A stretch of DNA of 64,000 bases, from positions 3,408,188 through 3,472,187 of the forward strand of contig NC_072470.1 of NCBI RefSeq assembly GCF_027596085.1, read 5' to 3'. The notes beneath the pieces are model-generated. The model was not told the DNA's origin, did no database searches, and saw only the letters and a list, made by a program, of their open reading frames with translations. Made by a program: the position numbers and the translations under genes. Source of the stretch: Anoplopoma fimbria. Lineage: Eukaryota; Chordata; Actinopteri; Perciformes; Anoplopomatidae. Shown one piece after another: positions 42,334-52,340 of this stretch; the stretch's first letter is position 1, and each line of letters starts with the position of its first letter.

Positions 42334-42350
42334 CACTGCCCTCTGGTGGC
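42334..42350 (-). promoter_or_regulatory. CTCF-type binding motif 1 (points left)
   Basis: CACTGCCCTCTGGTGGC; the minus strand reads GCCACCAGAGGGCAGTG, an excellent match to the vertebrate CTCF core CCAxxAGxxGGCxx. It is one of three copies of this exact 17-mer within 1.1 kb. CTCF anchors cohesin loops with the motif pointing into the loop, so this copy faces acvr2a. Confidence 0.7.
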
Positions 42351-42494
42351 TGAATATTTAAATTACATCAGATTAAAATAAATACATATTTCAGCTCAAA
42401 CACATCCACTTTATCATCAAACTCAACATAAATCACATAACTAACTATCTATAATTATTAAATGAATTATGAAGTACAGTTTGCATTGATTTAT

Positions 42495-42625
42495 TTTGCA
42501 ATATATACAGTATATATTAAAACAATGCACCTCTCTCATATGGAGGAGAAAGCCTGTGTGAGGAAACACTGCCCTCTGGTGGCCAAATCAGATATTACCA
42601 GAAGTTGAGTATGAGTTGAAGAACT
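42495..42625. repeat. duplicated segment carrying a CTCF motif, copy A
   Basis: Matches 43362-43475. Shared words in order are ATATACAGTATATA, AAAACAATGCACCTCTC, TCATATG, GAAACACTGCCCTCTGGTGG and CAGATATTAC.AGA.GTTGAG. The two copies differ mainly by a short insertion (AGGAGAAAGCC) in this one. It may be a dispersed repeat rather than a strictly local duplication. Confidence 0.8.
42567..42583 (-). promoter_or_regulatory. CTCF-type binding motif 2 (points left)
   Basis: Same 17-mer as at 42334, same orientation. It lies in a longer duplicated segment shared with 43360-43475. Confidence 0.7.
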
Positions 42626-43069
42626 ACTCGGAACTTTTACTTACTAATAGAAAAAGCAGCAAAACCACAGTGTAAAAATATTTTGTTGTTTTGTAATCAA
42701 AAGTCCTGCTTTTGAAATATAAGAATAATTAGAAAGGTATTAGTATCAAAATGTATTTAAAGTATAAATTATGCAGAATGACACATTTCAGAATAACATT
42801 ATTTTATAATTGGATTAAAGGTTGATCTTTATTTACTTTAGAAACTGTTGGGTAGTTTATTATATAATAATATATTATGATTTATAATATTTTGTATTAA
42901 TAATCTGAATTTGTATCTAGTAAATAAAGTAATAAAATAAATGTAGTGCAGAAAAAAAATGCAGTTTCCACATTGAGATGAAGTTGAGTAGTATAAGTAT
43001 AAATGAGTTGGAATACTAAAGTAAAGTACAAGTACTTTAAAATTATACTAAGTTATTTTTCTCCTGCAG

Positions 43070-43197
43070 GAGTTCAGATTTCGTTTTTATCAAACTGTGC
43101 AGTAAACTCATCGTTATGACGCGGGGATTTGTCATGTGACATTCCCAGTCAGTCACAGGTGTTCCCACTTGGCAATTAGCAGATGACTCCCATTAAG
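43070..43197 (+). ncRNA. weak candidate non-coding exon
   Basis: Preceded by TTATTTTTCTCCTGCAG (good acceptor, AG at 43068-43069) and followed by CATTAAG/GTAACA (donor). All three frames contain stops, so it could only be non-coding. Such AG/GT pairs are common by chance; it is included because it lies near two better candidates on the same strand. Confidence 0.15.
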
Positions 43198-43361
43198 GTA
43201 ACAGTGAACTATTACTTTTCCTAAATGAACTTTTAACGTTTTCTGTCGACATTTATCCTGAAAGAAGAGCTTCTTCATCCAGATACATGTGAGTTATTTA
43301 ATATGTTTGTTTCATTTTGCATTAATTAAAAGCTTATCTAGTTGGCTACTAATGAAGTACA

Positions 43362-43475
43362 GTACAGTATATACAGTATATAATAAAACAATGCACCTCT
43401 CATATGTGTGGTGAAACACTGCCCTCTGGTGGCCACACCAGATATTACAAGAGGTTGAGTGTTGATGAATATGAG
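43362..43475. repeat. duplicated segment carrying a CTCF motif, copy B
   Basis: Partner of 42495-42625, same orientation, about 860 bp apart. Confidence 0.8.
43417..43433 (-). promoter_or_regulatory. CTCF-type binding motif 3 (points left)
   Basis: Third identical 17-mer, same orientation, 834 bp after motif 2's end. The surrounding bases also match motif 2 (GTGAAACACT versus AGGAAACACT, then GGCCACACCAGATATTAC versus GGCCAAATCAGATATTAC). Confidence 0.7.
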
Positions 43476-45435
43476 CTCAACTAAAACTGAAGAACTGAAG
43501 AACAAGGGTGAAAAAAAACCTAAAAGTAGAGGTGGAAAAATATATAAAAACTAAAATCACATTATTATTATTATTATTAAGTTTAGTTATTAAGGGAGTA
43601 GAGGTAGAATAAATGGAAATACTAAAGTATAAAGTACTTAAATCTGTTCTCATGTACAGCACAGGAGTGAATGTACTTTACACCACTGCAGTCAAGATAA
43701 AGTCACTGTTGAATTTTGTAAAAATAAAAATATATTAGTGTATGTTTCTTATTTGTGAAATGAAAAAAGAATTCCTTCATGTAATCTGGAATAAATTGTT
43801 TAAATATAGACTACATAGGTAGTTTAAGGAAGTCAAAACAGATTTGTAGGTCTGTTTCAAATATATACACTGACTTTGATTATGCAAAAATCAATTATCA
43901 TATATATTTGTGCCTTTTTTTTAAAATAAAAAGATGCCCAATTCTTATCTTAAACTGATGAAAGATAACATAAAAATATAAGATATGACTTGTTGAGGTT
44001 TCTAAATGTCTTGCCATGTATGACCTGCTTTGACTCTGACATTCTATCAGTACTGATATCTTTGTGATGTCATTTGTTGGATATTTGAGCTCCTTTGTAT
44101 CTGAAACCTTGTGACAAGGCCGGTGATTGATGAGACGTGGAGGAGATTAATTGAGCGTCTCATATGGAGGTTGATCTCTCTATCCGTCTTCCTCTCTCTC
44201 TTTTCTTTCCTGCAGTTTTACTCTCGTTGAAGAGAGATCTGATGTGTTGGAGTCGAGCTTCAGCGACCAAACCGACTCCGCAGAAGAAGAAAGGAGAAAG
44301 GTAAACACACACCTGGTGACACGTTCACACAGTTACACTTTGTTAGAAGATACAGCAATGTGTTGAACTGAAAAATCTGTTTTTCTCTGAAAACAGAATC
44401 AATTCTTGATGGATTTAAGTGATAACAGCAGCAAAACTATATTAAAACATCCGTTTACTAACTCTCATAACTCGTGCAAAATAATCAAAGTCAACTATTT
44501 AAGGTATTCATTCACTGTGAAGGTGTAAACAAAGATTTCTGCAGAACTTCAAGGTGAAATGGGTGAGAATTGATATACAAATGGTCATTTTTAAGGGTTA
44601 AACATTCCTATTATGTGAAAATAAAGTCTCTACTTTGCAAATAGGAGCAAAATATAAACTAAAACCACAAATAAAATACCAATTTTTAAAAGATTTATCA
44701 TATTAGATCATGATTAAGGGTTGGAAAAAAAATCTAATTTGCTCTCAATTAAATAAGCTCAAACTATGAAAAAGCTCACAATAAGATCAGTATTTATAGA
44801 CTTTATTATTCTAACATGAAAAGAAAGAATGGATCAAATCACCACAAAGACATTTTAATTAATTATTCTTTTTATCCAGTAACTCACTTGATAATTATTT
44901 CATTCGACTGCAATAATTGTCTTGTAATAATTTGTCAAGTGTTGCATCTGACATGCTTGTTTTTAGGTTTATTTTTAACCTTTTAAAACATGTTAAATAT
45001 AATAAGGTACAGTCAGAGTATCATAGTTTTGAACTTGGAGGTAATAAATCAATCAGTACACCCTACCTTGTTTAAACAATGATCACAGTGCTGCAGATTA
45101 GCATAACCTCCTTTATTCTTTAATGCAGCTGATACAGTATCTATCTGGTTAGTCTGAGGAAACCCAGACTAAGTGAGATGTCGGATTTGAGCGCCACATT
45201 ATACATGTAATAACAGTTTAAGGATACAATCCATCACCGCTGTCCTGTGTCACATCAGCCAGTGGAGGAAAGGAAGAGAAAAAAAAAAGTTGATCCGTCT
45301 CCCTGGGTCATCGTTTCTCAGCGTAATAGATGACAAATAATTGGTCATTCATCAATAGCAATAGATGAGAGCTGAAATGATTTATTGCCTTTTACAACAA
45401 AAATTGGGCCGGCCCTGCAATGAGGATGGAGCTCT
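43476..45435. other. gene-free AT-rich DNA around candidate exon A
   Basis: Apart from candidate exon A, this is AT-rich single-copy sequence with a short (TAT)n at 43562-43579 and an inverted pair ATGAGACG/CGTCTCAT near 44130-44162. Nothing else recognised. Confidence 0.55.
44216..44300 (+). other. candidate exon A of an unrecognised plus-strand transcript
   Basis: An 85-base segment preceded by an almost pure pyrimidine tract of about 45 bases ending TTCTTTCCTGCAG (AG at 44214-44215) and followed by GGAGAAAG/GTAAAC, a good donor. Read from its third base it is open for 27 codons and ends two bases into a codon; an internal ATG in weak context starts MCWSRASATKPT. Joining to the segment at 46892 keeps that frame open. 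I recognise no family, and this may equally be a non-coding exon or chance. Confidence 0.3.
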
Positions 45436-45775
45436 GTGGTCAGTGAGGCAGAGAGAAGGGAGGAGGGAAGGAGGGAAGAGGATTCAAAAAAGAGAGATGA
45501 GGGAAGGAAGGAAGGAAGGAAGGGATTGAGGAAGAGGGGGGGAAAGGAAGAAGATGAGGAAACAGGAAGAGGAAAGAAGGGAAAAAGTGATGGAGAAAAA
45601 AATAAAGGGGTTTACAAAGAAGATGAAAAGTAAGAATAAAGAACAGAATGAAAGGTAAGGGGAGGAGAACAAGAAAGGAACTAGGATAAGGAATAAAGGG
45701 AGAAAGGAAGCAAGAAGAGGGAGGAAAGAGAGGAAGGAAGTCGGAGAAAGATGAAAGAAGAAAAATAAGCAAAGA
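45436..45775. repeat. polypurine tract, about 340 bp
   Basis: The plus strand is almost all A and G (words GGAGGAAGGAGGGAAG, a (GGAA)n core at 45503-45520, GAAGAAGATGAGG), with only scattered pyrimidines. Such tracts can form intramolecular triplexes. The 110-codon minus-strand frame rich in F, P, L and S and the E/K/R/G-rich plus-strand frame are compositional artefacts. Confidence 0.9.
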
Positions 45776-46137
45776 AAACTTAGAGTTTAAAAGTACTGAA
45801 AGCTGTACAGTCCTATACAGATGATTTCATTTTGTATTCATTTAAAGATGGCATGCTGCTTTAAGTGACCTTTATTCTCTAATTTAGTATTTTTTGTCTC
45901 AAAATGTCGTCTTTGTTTTCTTAAAAACATGAAAAACAGTCTGCAACAGAATCAAGAGAGGTTAAGAAGTTAATTATAGAACATTTTTCTTTATTTTGGC
46001 TTTGCTTTCCTGCACGCTTGGCTTTAAATTCTATTCCATTTTCACTTCACAACATCACCAAGAAGAAACCAAATCTTCAAACTTCTCCGATAGCGAGATT
46101 CTTTTTGAACAGCTACATTACACCTCTTCCACTTATT
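45776..46137. other. gene-free DNA
   Basis: Short AT-rich single-copy stretch after the purine tract. Nothing recognised. Confidence 0.6.
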
Positions 46138-46320
46138 TAGTTTCCGGCTGCCATTGACCAGCTCTCAACTCCTGATTGATCGCCCCGACCTGATGAATCC
46201 TGCACAGTTGCGAGACGTGAACGCACTGCAATCCTCTTATTGATCGCTTCGGTGAAACACAGATCCCTCGCTTGATTACCACCTAGCTGTGATTCTGACG
46301 GAGGCCTCTCCATCTTCTGC
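46138..46320. promoter_or_regulatory. candidate conserved non-coding element
   Basis: Balanced, repeat-free segment with two TTGATCGC words (near 46175 and 46240), CTGATTGATCG, CGCTTGATTACCACC and CAGCTG-like sequence. It ends directly at the hairpin at 46324-46362. No credible coding frame. Confidence 0.35.
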
Positions 46321-46323
46321 TGT

Positions 46324-46362
46324 CCTGGACCTCCTGCAGGCTCGTCCTGCAGGAGGTCCGGG
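46324..46362. repeat. hairpin with 14-bp perfect core stem
   Basis: Left arm GGACCTCCTGCAGG (46327-46340), 5-base loop CTCGT, right arm CCTGCAGGAGGTCC (46346-46359). The flanking bases CC/GG at 46324-46325 and 46361-46362 extend the stem after one T-G wobble. Stem GC is high for this region. Confidence 0.95.
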
Positions 46363-47219
46363 GTTAAAGCTGGGCGATGAACTGGAAATGTTCGGGTATT
46401 AACATTAACAATCAGCTGCACATGATTTAATATTGATAACCTAAAAATAAGCAGCGTCCAAAATCATGAATGCTTAATCTTTAACCCATTTATCGTTGCA
46501 ACTGTCAATATTTCTGGAACAAATCTGAAGAAATTTAAGAAATGTGTCAAACAATTTGGCTAAAGTTTCTTATTTCATACTATATTTTATTTTTTGCATG
46601 TTATTTTTTACTGCAATATTTTCTGTAATTTTTAAGTAAAAAAACAGGAGTCCCAAAGAGTAAATATAGAATAAGAAAACAATAAAGCGATTTAAATGTA
46701 AAGTAGTGTATGCATAATGTTTGGTAACTTTCAGAACATTGTGAGAGAAGTTCTTGCAGTTTTTAATCAGTCTGTCATCAAACTGTGCTTTTGGATGCAT
46801 TGTTAATAAAAAATAAAATACATTTCGTGTTATAGAATAAATCAGTTTGTAACTTTCTTTGTAGAAACTAAATGAATGTTTTCATCCACAGGATTTGGGG
46901 CTGCGTGGCTGCTGATGGAGTCTTTCCTGGCGTGAGGATCAATCTTGAGGGTGACATGTGAGTAACATGACATTTATTTTAAACAGTAAAAGTCCTGATC
47001 TGCACTAACAAAAATGGTAAAAAAAAAAAGGTGAAGCCACTTTTCACACAGACTGCATATAAAATAAAGCAAAACAAAAAATACTGTTTATGGTTTGACA
47101 TCTGAATTTCTGTCCTGAAGTGGATCTATTTCCTTTCTTTTGGCTGTTCATTTGTCAAAGCAGTGAATAAAGTGGAAGAGTAAAATGAAGAGCCTCAGTC
47201 CATCTCCGAGCTTTTACTC
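46363..47219. other. gene-free AT-rich DNA around candidate exon B
   Basis: AT-rich single-copy sequence. Apart from candidate exon B nothing is recognised. Confidence 0.55.
46892..46957 (+). other. candidate exon B of an unrecognised plus-strand transcript
   Basis: A 66-base segment preceded by TTTTCATCCACAG and followed by GACAT/GTGAGT, a near-consensus donor. A second possible donor (GAGG/GTGACA) lies seven bases earlier. In the frame that continues from exon A it reads IWGCVAADGVFPGV and onward without a stop to the donor. In the other frames it has stops. No later exon was convincingly found before 64 kb. Confidence 0.28.
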
Positions 47220-47450
47220 GTGGTCCAGCGTGTCGCCGTTATCAAAAGTCATAATCTCTGTATTCATCCGGCCGACAGCCCAGCTGGCGTGTCTTCAGTC
47301 AGCGAACAAACTGGATCCACAACATCGTCCCAATCGATAGATCCAGTTACAGTAAGAGGCCGTTCATCTCCTCATCTCAAGGGAGGGGTGGGGTTTACAG
47401 CCGGGGCTTCGCTCTGTCACTCTCTCGTTGCATTCTGGGAAAAAGCTGAC
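47220..47450. promoter_or_regulatory. candidate conserved non-coding element
   Basis: CpG-containing, repeat-free segment with GCCGTTATCAAAAGTCATAA, CAGCTGGCGTG and CAATCGATAGATCC words. It stands out from AT-rich DNA to the left and pyrimidine-rich DNA to the right. A 96-codon frame here has no resemblance to known proteins. Confidence 0.28.
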
Positions 47451-47564
47451 AGACGCTGGGAGCTCTGTGGTGGACGGTTGTTTGGGGGGTCCAGGTTTGA
47501 GGATGAGTGATGGAGGATTGTTTTACCGTCACGGCTAATCGAGAAATCTGAGAGGTTTCACTTG

Positions 47565-47890
47565 CAGTCTTTCCTTACCTCCTTCTTTATGCCCTCGTTT
47601 CACCTCCTTTATCCACTTCACAGGGCTATACCTCCTTCTTCCTGTACTTGAATCTTTATCTACTCTTTTTCTTGATTGATTCATCTTATTTCCTTTTCAT
47701 TCTTCCTCCTTCCCTTTCCTATTCGGTCATTAAAGCTTCCTTTCCTTACTCCCTTTCTCCTTTACCTTCCTCCTAACGTCCTGTCGCCCTCTTTTCTTTT
47801 AGTCCTCCTCTTCATCATCCTTGTCTTCCTTACTTTAATTTCTTATGACCAACTATTACTTTCATCTTTCTTTACACTTTCATGTCCCTC
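47565..47890. other. pyrimidine-rich block
   Basis: The plus strand is rich in CTTCCTCCTT-type words over about 320 bp, the opposite strand bias to the purine tract at 45436-45775. The L/F/P-rich 93-codon frame is an artefact. Confidence 0.75.
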
Positions 47891-48140
47891 CATTTGCCAC
47901 CTTTTTATGTATTTATTCATAAGTCAAAATAAATATTTGTATTCCTGCAAATTGTAGAAATATGCTTTCAACATTGTGGCTCCACTTTCTAATGTTACTT
48001 TTTATTTATTCATTTATTATTTTATCCTATTATGATCCAAACATTTTATCTTGCTCTGCAAAAGTTTTAATCTCAGAAAATAAGAGATGCAAAAAATGTG
48101 ACAGAATCAAAAGGACATTTTTTGTTTCCTCCCACCTTCC

Positions 48141-48200
48141 CTCCTCTGCCCTTGCCTCCTCTGCCCTTGCCTCCTCTGCCCTTGCCTCCTCTGCCCTCGG
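48141..48200. repeat. 15-bp tandem repeat, 4 copies
   Basis: CTCCTCTGCCCTTGC at 48141, 48156 and 48171, and a diverged fourth copy at 48186. The frame is kept because the period is a multiple of 3, giving a repeated SALAS peptide that is not evidence of a gene. Confidence 0.95.
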
Positions 48201-48279
48201 TGTCATTTGGACTTCCCTCCAGATCACGGTCGCCTCTCTTCTGCTTCTCTGACTTCTGTAATTCTGTTCACTCTCCCCT

Positions 48280-48965
48280 TCCTGAGTAATTGAAGTAATT
48301 TCCCACCTTGGCTATGATGAATGTGTCCCACGCTCCCGCCATGCCCTTCTACTTTAGGCGGCCTAATTAAAGAAAACATTCCATGATTGCCTATTTTTCC
48401 TCGAGCGTGACAACCTATTATTCTCCCCAGCACCTGATTAGAGAGTTATTATGCTTAGATTTAGATTGATTTAACCGGGCAGCCTAATAAAAGACTACTT
48501 GGGGTTTGATTTAAAGTGGGGGAATTGCAGGTTTTGGAGCCAGTCACGGTGTGTAATTGTTATTACTGGTTCATGATATGAGCCGAGTCGCTGGGAGGGG
48601 AGTCCTCGAAATTGAATTAGAAAATTAGAAGGTCACTCGGCGTACAACAGGTGACATTTTGGGACATTCTTGCCATGATGGAGCTGTCAGGAGGAGGGAC
48701 GTTCAGGCGCAGATTTGTCCGGAATGATAAATCGCATCCATCACAGGCTGCAGAAACTGACATATTTCTATCAAAGCAAGATTAATCTCTCCATCAAACG
48801 CAGCACTGCGGCTCATAATAATCCCAGAGAATTGGATGCAAAATGGGTAAATTGACTGGTGTTTGTGTTTGTGGTGCTCTTCTCCGGGTTGATACTGTCT
48901 CAATAAAAGCCAAATGGGAGGAAACAGTTGCATAACCAAGCTGCTTGAGTGTTTTTCTGGCATCT
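48280..48965. promoter_or_regulatory. strong candidate conserved non-coding cluster
   Basis: Nearly 700 bp of repeat-free sequence. Homeobox and related words occur throughout: GAGTAATTGAAGTAATTTCC, GCGGCCTAATTAAAG, CCTGATTAGAGAG, AGATTGATTTAAC, GTGTAATTGTTATTAC, GAATTAGAAAATTAG, GAATGATAAATCGC, TTCTATCAAAG and AAGATTAATCTC. Composition is uniform and balanced with no coding frame of merit. This is the texture of deeply conserved enhancers; alignment to other fish or to mammals would settle it. Confidence 0.45.
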
Positions 48966-49128
48966 TTTTGATTTAATTGAATGATTTCTTAGCCATGTGC
49001 GTTAATAGTTGATTTAATTTAATTTGAACGGATATAGTTTACTGTTTTAAAAGACGGAAATATCATTTTTAAGTGAAACTAATACTAAATCTCATATTTC
49101 TTCGTACTGCAACTCTCCTTGAAAAGAC

Positions 49129-49390
49129 ATTTAATAATAATAATAACTTTATTAATATAGCACCTTTTTAAAAACAGACTTTACAAAGTGATTTAACCCA
49201 CATAAAACAGTACAATATTTAACATGGTAAAACCAATCGATACGATAGAAATGAACTAAAATGCATGTAAAATAATATAGTAAAATAATTTAGTAAAATA
49301 ATTAAGCAGAAAAGCAACGACATCCCATAAAAGCCAGTCTGTAAAAATGGGTTTTAAGAAGTGATTTAAGAGATTTCTCAATAGTGTCCT
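49129..49390. repeat. degenerate dispersed teleost repeat
   Basis: Starts with (TAA)n and ACTTTATTAATATAGCACCT, then TTTACAAAGTGATTTA, ACATAAAACAGTACAAT and TAAAAATGGGTTTTAAGAAG, then TGATTTAAGAGAT. This word order belongs to a widespread fish interspersed repeat (usual form ACTTTATTTATATAGCACCTTT ... ACAAAGTGCTTTACA). Old copy; family not assigned. Confidence 0.6.
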
Positions 49391-49639
49391 TCTACTACTG
49401 TTCATACAAAGGTCAGAGGTCAAGGTCAGCTACACATCAGCAGTTTTTAAAGTTTTCAGCTTATGGCTTAAGGTTAATATATGGCATAATATTGCAGTTA
49501 AAAGCATATATACCCAAATAACACAACATTTAAATCTGCTTTTATCCTGTGAATGCATAAATTGACATTTCAATGGACATATTTGATTGTTACCTGCTGT
49601 AGTTGACATCTGCTTTGGACCTGCCCCTCAAAAAAGCTG
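49391..49639. other. gene-free DNA
   Basis: AT-rich single-copy sequence between a repeat and a candidate element. Nothing recognised. Confidence 0.6.
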
Positions 49640-49960
49640 AATGATGGCTGGTCCTCTCCGTGGCCTCGCTCACATCTAGTTAGCATAACTGCACTTACTG
49701 ACGCGCCTGAGCAGCATTTTGATAAATGGCACGATTAGAGGTAAAATGAACAATTTGACTCGGGCCACGCCGTGAAGGCACAGAGGCTTTACACTCTGCT
49801 GTCAGAGGGGAGAATCAAGTCCATCCTTCATGTCTGAAATCCAGCAGTGTCAGAGGGAGCTCAGTGCAAGTTATCTTTGACATGTATTCACTGTTTGGAT
49901 TATTGGCAGTCACTTCTTCAATGTCACTTTTGAGTAATGGCCACGTACTGTAGTGCAGCT
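49640..49960. promoter_or_regulatory. candidate conserved non-coding element
   Basis: Balanced repeat-free segment with CTAGTTAGCATAAC, TTTTGATAAATGGC, GAACAATTTGAC (SOX-type), AGTTATCTTTGAC (GATA/TCF-type) and TTTGGATTATTGGC words. No coding frame of interest. Confidence 0.35.
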
Positions 49961-50314
49961 TATAACCGCACGGATAGATTGATATGAGAAGACTGATGGG
50001 TGGATGCATGGATACTGTAGGTGAATGGATATTTAAATAGATTAAGTATGTTTGAAATAGATGAATGTTGTGGGAGATGCATCAAACAAATCCATCGATT
50101 AGTTTTTGAGTTACTGTGTCATCCTGGAAGAAAAGATAAGTTAGAAATATATGTTTTTAAATCGTTGTCATGCTCCATATGGCCCAGAAGATGAGAGGTT
50201 GATTTGATTATTATGTGCACATTATCAAAAATGTAGCAGTGTATGTAATATGTTGTAGTCACAGGTAAAGAAAAAACAAGTTTTAGTAACACTGAGGCGA
50301 TAAGTTTTAAGATA
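49961..50314. other. gene-free DNA
   Basis: Contains loose GGATG-type words at 49990-50030. Nothing else recognised. Confidence 0.6.
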
Positions 50315-50475
50315 AATTTGCAGGATTACAGCAGCAGAGGAAAGTGCAAACAGATAAGTAAAAAAAAACAAGATCAAAACAAGTATTATAATAAATTAAT
50401 AAGTAATAACGCAGTAAAGAATAATAAGTAAAAAAACTAAAATGTTCTATAAACAGACAGAATGATTGTTTGTAT
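50315..50475. repeat. fragment of the same repeat family as 11819-12010
   Basis: Shares TGCAGGATTACAGCAGCAGA, AAAGTGCAAACA, ACAAGTATTATAA, AGTAAAGAAT and AAACAGACAGAA words, in the same order and orientation, with the repeat at 11860-12000. Both ends are degraded. Confidence 0.65.
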
Positions 50476-50719
50476 TGTACAGGCATAACTTTTACATTAT
50501 AGTGTATTACTTAATAAATTATAGTTTATTACTTCTCAGTGTCTGCAAAACCATTAAGCACTCCCAAGGTAACCCCTATAGATGTAAATGAATAGTTATT
50601 AAGCTAAATAAATAAGGAGCAATCAGTTGAACACAGTAGTGTTTTAAAAAATGCAATTTCTTAAATGTAGTAGAGTCTCACGAGATGTTAATCTTTAAGC
50701 ATAACCAAAGTTGACAATA
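50476..50719. other. gene-free AT-rich DNA
   Basis: Short AT-rich interval. Nothing recognised. Confidence 0.6.
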
Positions 50720-50965
50720 AATGTTTACAGTATTCATTAATTATCTCTATGGAGGTCAATCCTTTCATCTGACGATACCACAAAGCTTTGAAATCAATAA
50801 AGAAATGTCTGCATCAGTGAATTAGGTCCAAGCCAACTTTTCTTACTATGCATTGATGATGTAATCACCATCGGCAGATATTCAAGTTAATGAAAAATGC
50901 TAATCAGAGACAAGCCACTGGCAAAATATAGCTGTTTCTGTATTAGTGCCTGTTAGGTTTCTTTC
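50720..50965. promoter_or_regulatory. candidate conserved non-coding element
   Basis: Repeat-free with a dense set of words: TTCATTAATTATCTC, CATCTGACGATACC, GAAATCAATAAAG, GCATTGATGATGTAATCACC (HOX/PBX-like), AAAAATGCTAATCAGAG and ATTAGTGCCTG. Typical of enhancer DNA; unsupported by alignment. Confidence 0.4.
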
Positions 50966-51399
50966 CCATCTTTATTTTAAAGTATATTTTTGTCAAATAA
51001 ATCTTGCACACACAGCTTCTTACTCCTGTGTGAAGTCATGTTGACATTGAAGCTTTGAACTAAGTCTGCACTTTTTTCCTGTGTGGTTAATTCACACCCG
51101 TAAGCATGTATTTATATAAATAATAGTACTGAATTACTGACCAGCACGAATATCATGCCTCTTGTAATGGTCATGCACAGTCATGCATGTTCGTCGCGCC
51201 TCGCTGTCTGTGTGTCTATAGTTGCAGACGTGGCCTGGGTTTCCAGTCATGTGAACGACCCTCTTCATGTTCCCCCCACAGTTTATTTGTTACATTGGTT
51301 ATTAAAGCTGTCTGCCGCCTGGCAACAGAATGAATGGAAAGAAAATTGTGTGCAGATAGATCCTCTATTTGTTCAGTCAAGCAGCAAATATAGACCTGA
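50966..51399. other. gene-free DNA
   Basis: Single-copy sequence crossed by an overlapping 102-codon frame on each strand (51155-51463 plus, 51216-51524 minus) with no family features. Nothing recognised. Confidence 0.55.
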
Positions 51400-52030
51400 A
51401 GTGGTAGAGCATGAGTGGAGTGAGATATGGAGGGAGGATGGTACGGTAGGGAATGGGAGGTGAGGAGAGAGGGAGTGGGGAAAATAGAGAAGGAAAGGGT
51501 AAAATAGTGTTTTACATAATGCATTAAAACACGTTATACAGCATTAAACATACACATTCCGTTAAAATGTTAAAGTGGAAATGATATTGGATTTAAAGTT
51601 GGTCCAGGCAAGTGTTGTTTAAGATCTTGTTTAGTTTTGGGACTGGAAACAGTTTGCACACTGCTATCTGATGATCTGTAAGTAAAACATGCATTCTCCT
51701 ATGGATTTGAAATATTTTGAGAGATATAGGAATGTCGAAAAACAAGGTAAGAAAGGGATAAAGTTGAGAGTAGGGTTGGAAAGATGTGATAAAAGGAAAG
51801 GAGGATGTTGCAGGTTGAAGTGGGAGGAATGAGACATGAGGAGGAGAATAAGAGTGAGAGTCATGAAGAAAAAAAAGATGGTTGAGTAGAAAAAGCAGGA
51901 AAAGAAAAGAGGTGCAAAAAGGCGTGAAGAGGAGTGGGGGATAAGAACAAATGAAATGGTATAGAGGGAGAAGTAGGAAAGAAATGATACTAAATTACAT
52001 TGGAGTAAAGAAAGCAGAGCGAGAGACATC
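51400..52030. repeat. two purine-rich blocks
   Basis: 51400-51505 and 51715-52030 are A/G-rich on the plus strand (GAGGGAGTGGGG, GAAGAAAAAAAAGATGG, GAGGAGAATAAGAGTGAGAG). This is the same bias as 45436-45775 but with more pyrimidines. The 122-codon L/S/F-rich minus-strand frame is an artefact. Confidence 0.75.
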
Positions 52031-52129
52031 ATATATGCATGATGTTTATTAAGTCTTGGATAAATGAGATGTTGCAGCAGCCGGCTGGACGATAAAGCTA
52101 AACATTAAAAATAAAGAGATGATTTCTTT

Positions 52130-52340
52130 TAAAGGATTAATAGTACTCTGAAGTCACTGATGATCACTCACTGAAGACTTCATTATTCCAATTAATGGGC
52201 CCCTCTGCTACTTGACCCGACCGTCAAAATTAGTGGCAAGGAACCTTTAAGTCAGATGGATGAACTGCCACAGCCTCGCCGGCTAATTGGCAGCCACAAT
52301 CAAGAGCGAATATGTATCAGGAGAAGAAGAAGAAGAGGCT
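52130..52340. promoter_or_regulatory. candidate conserved non-coding element
   Basis: Repeat-free with TCATTATTCCAATTAATGGG, GTCAAAATTAGTGGC, GCCGGCTAATTGGC and CACAATCAAGAG words, followed by a GAAGAA purine run at 52320-52375. Composition only. Confidence 0.4.

Noticed and set aside
45440..45772. 110-codon minus-strand frame rich in F, P, L, S
   Set aside because: Complement of the polypurine tract; compositional artefact.
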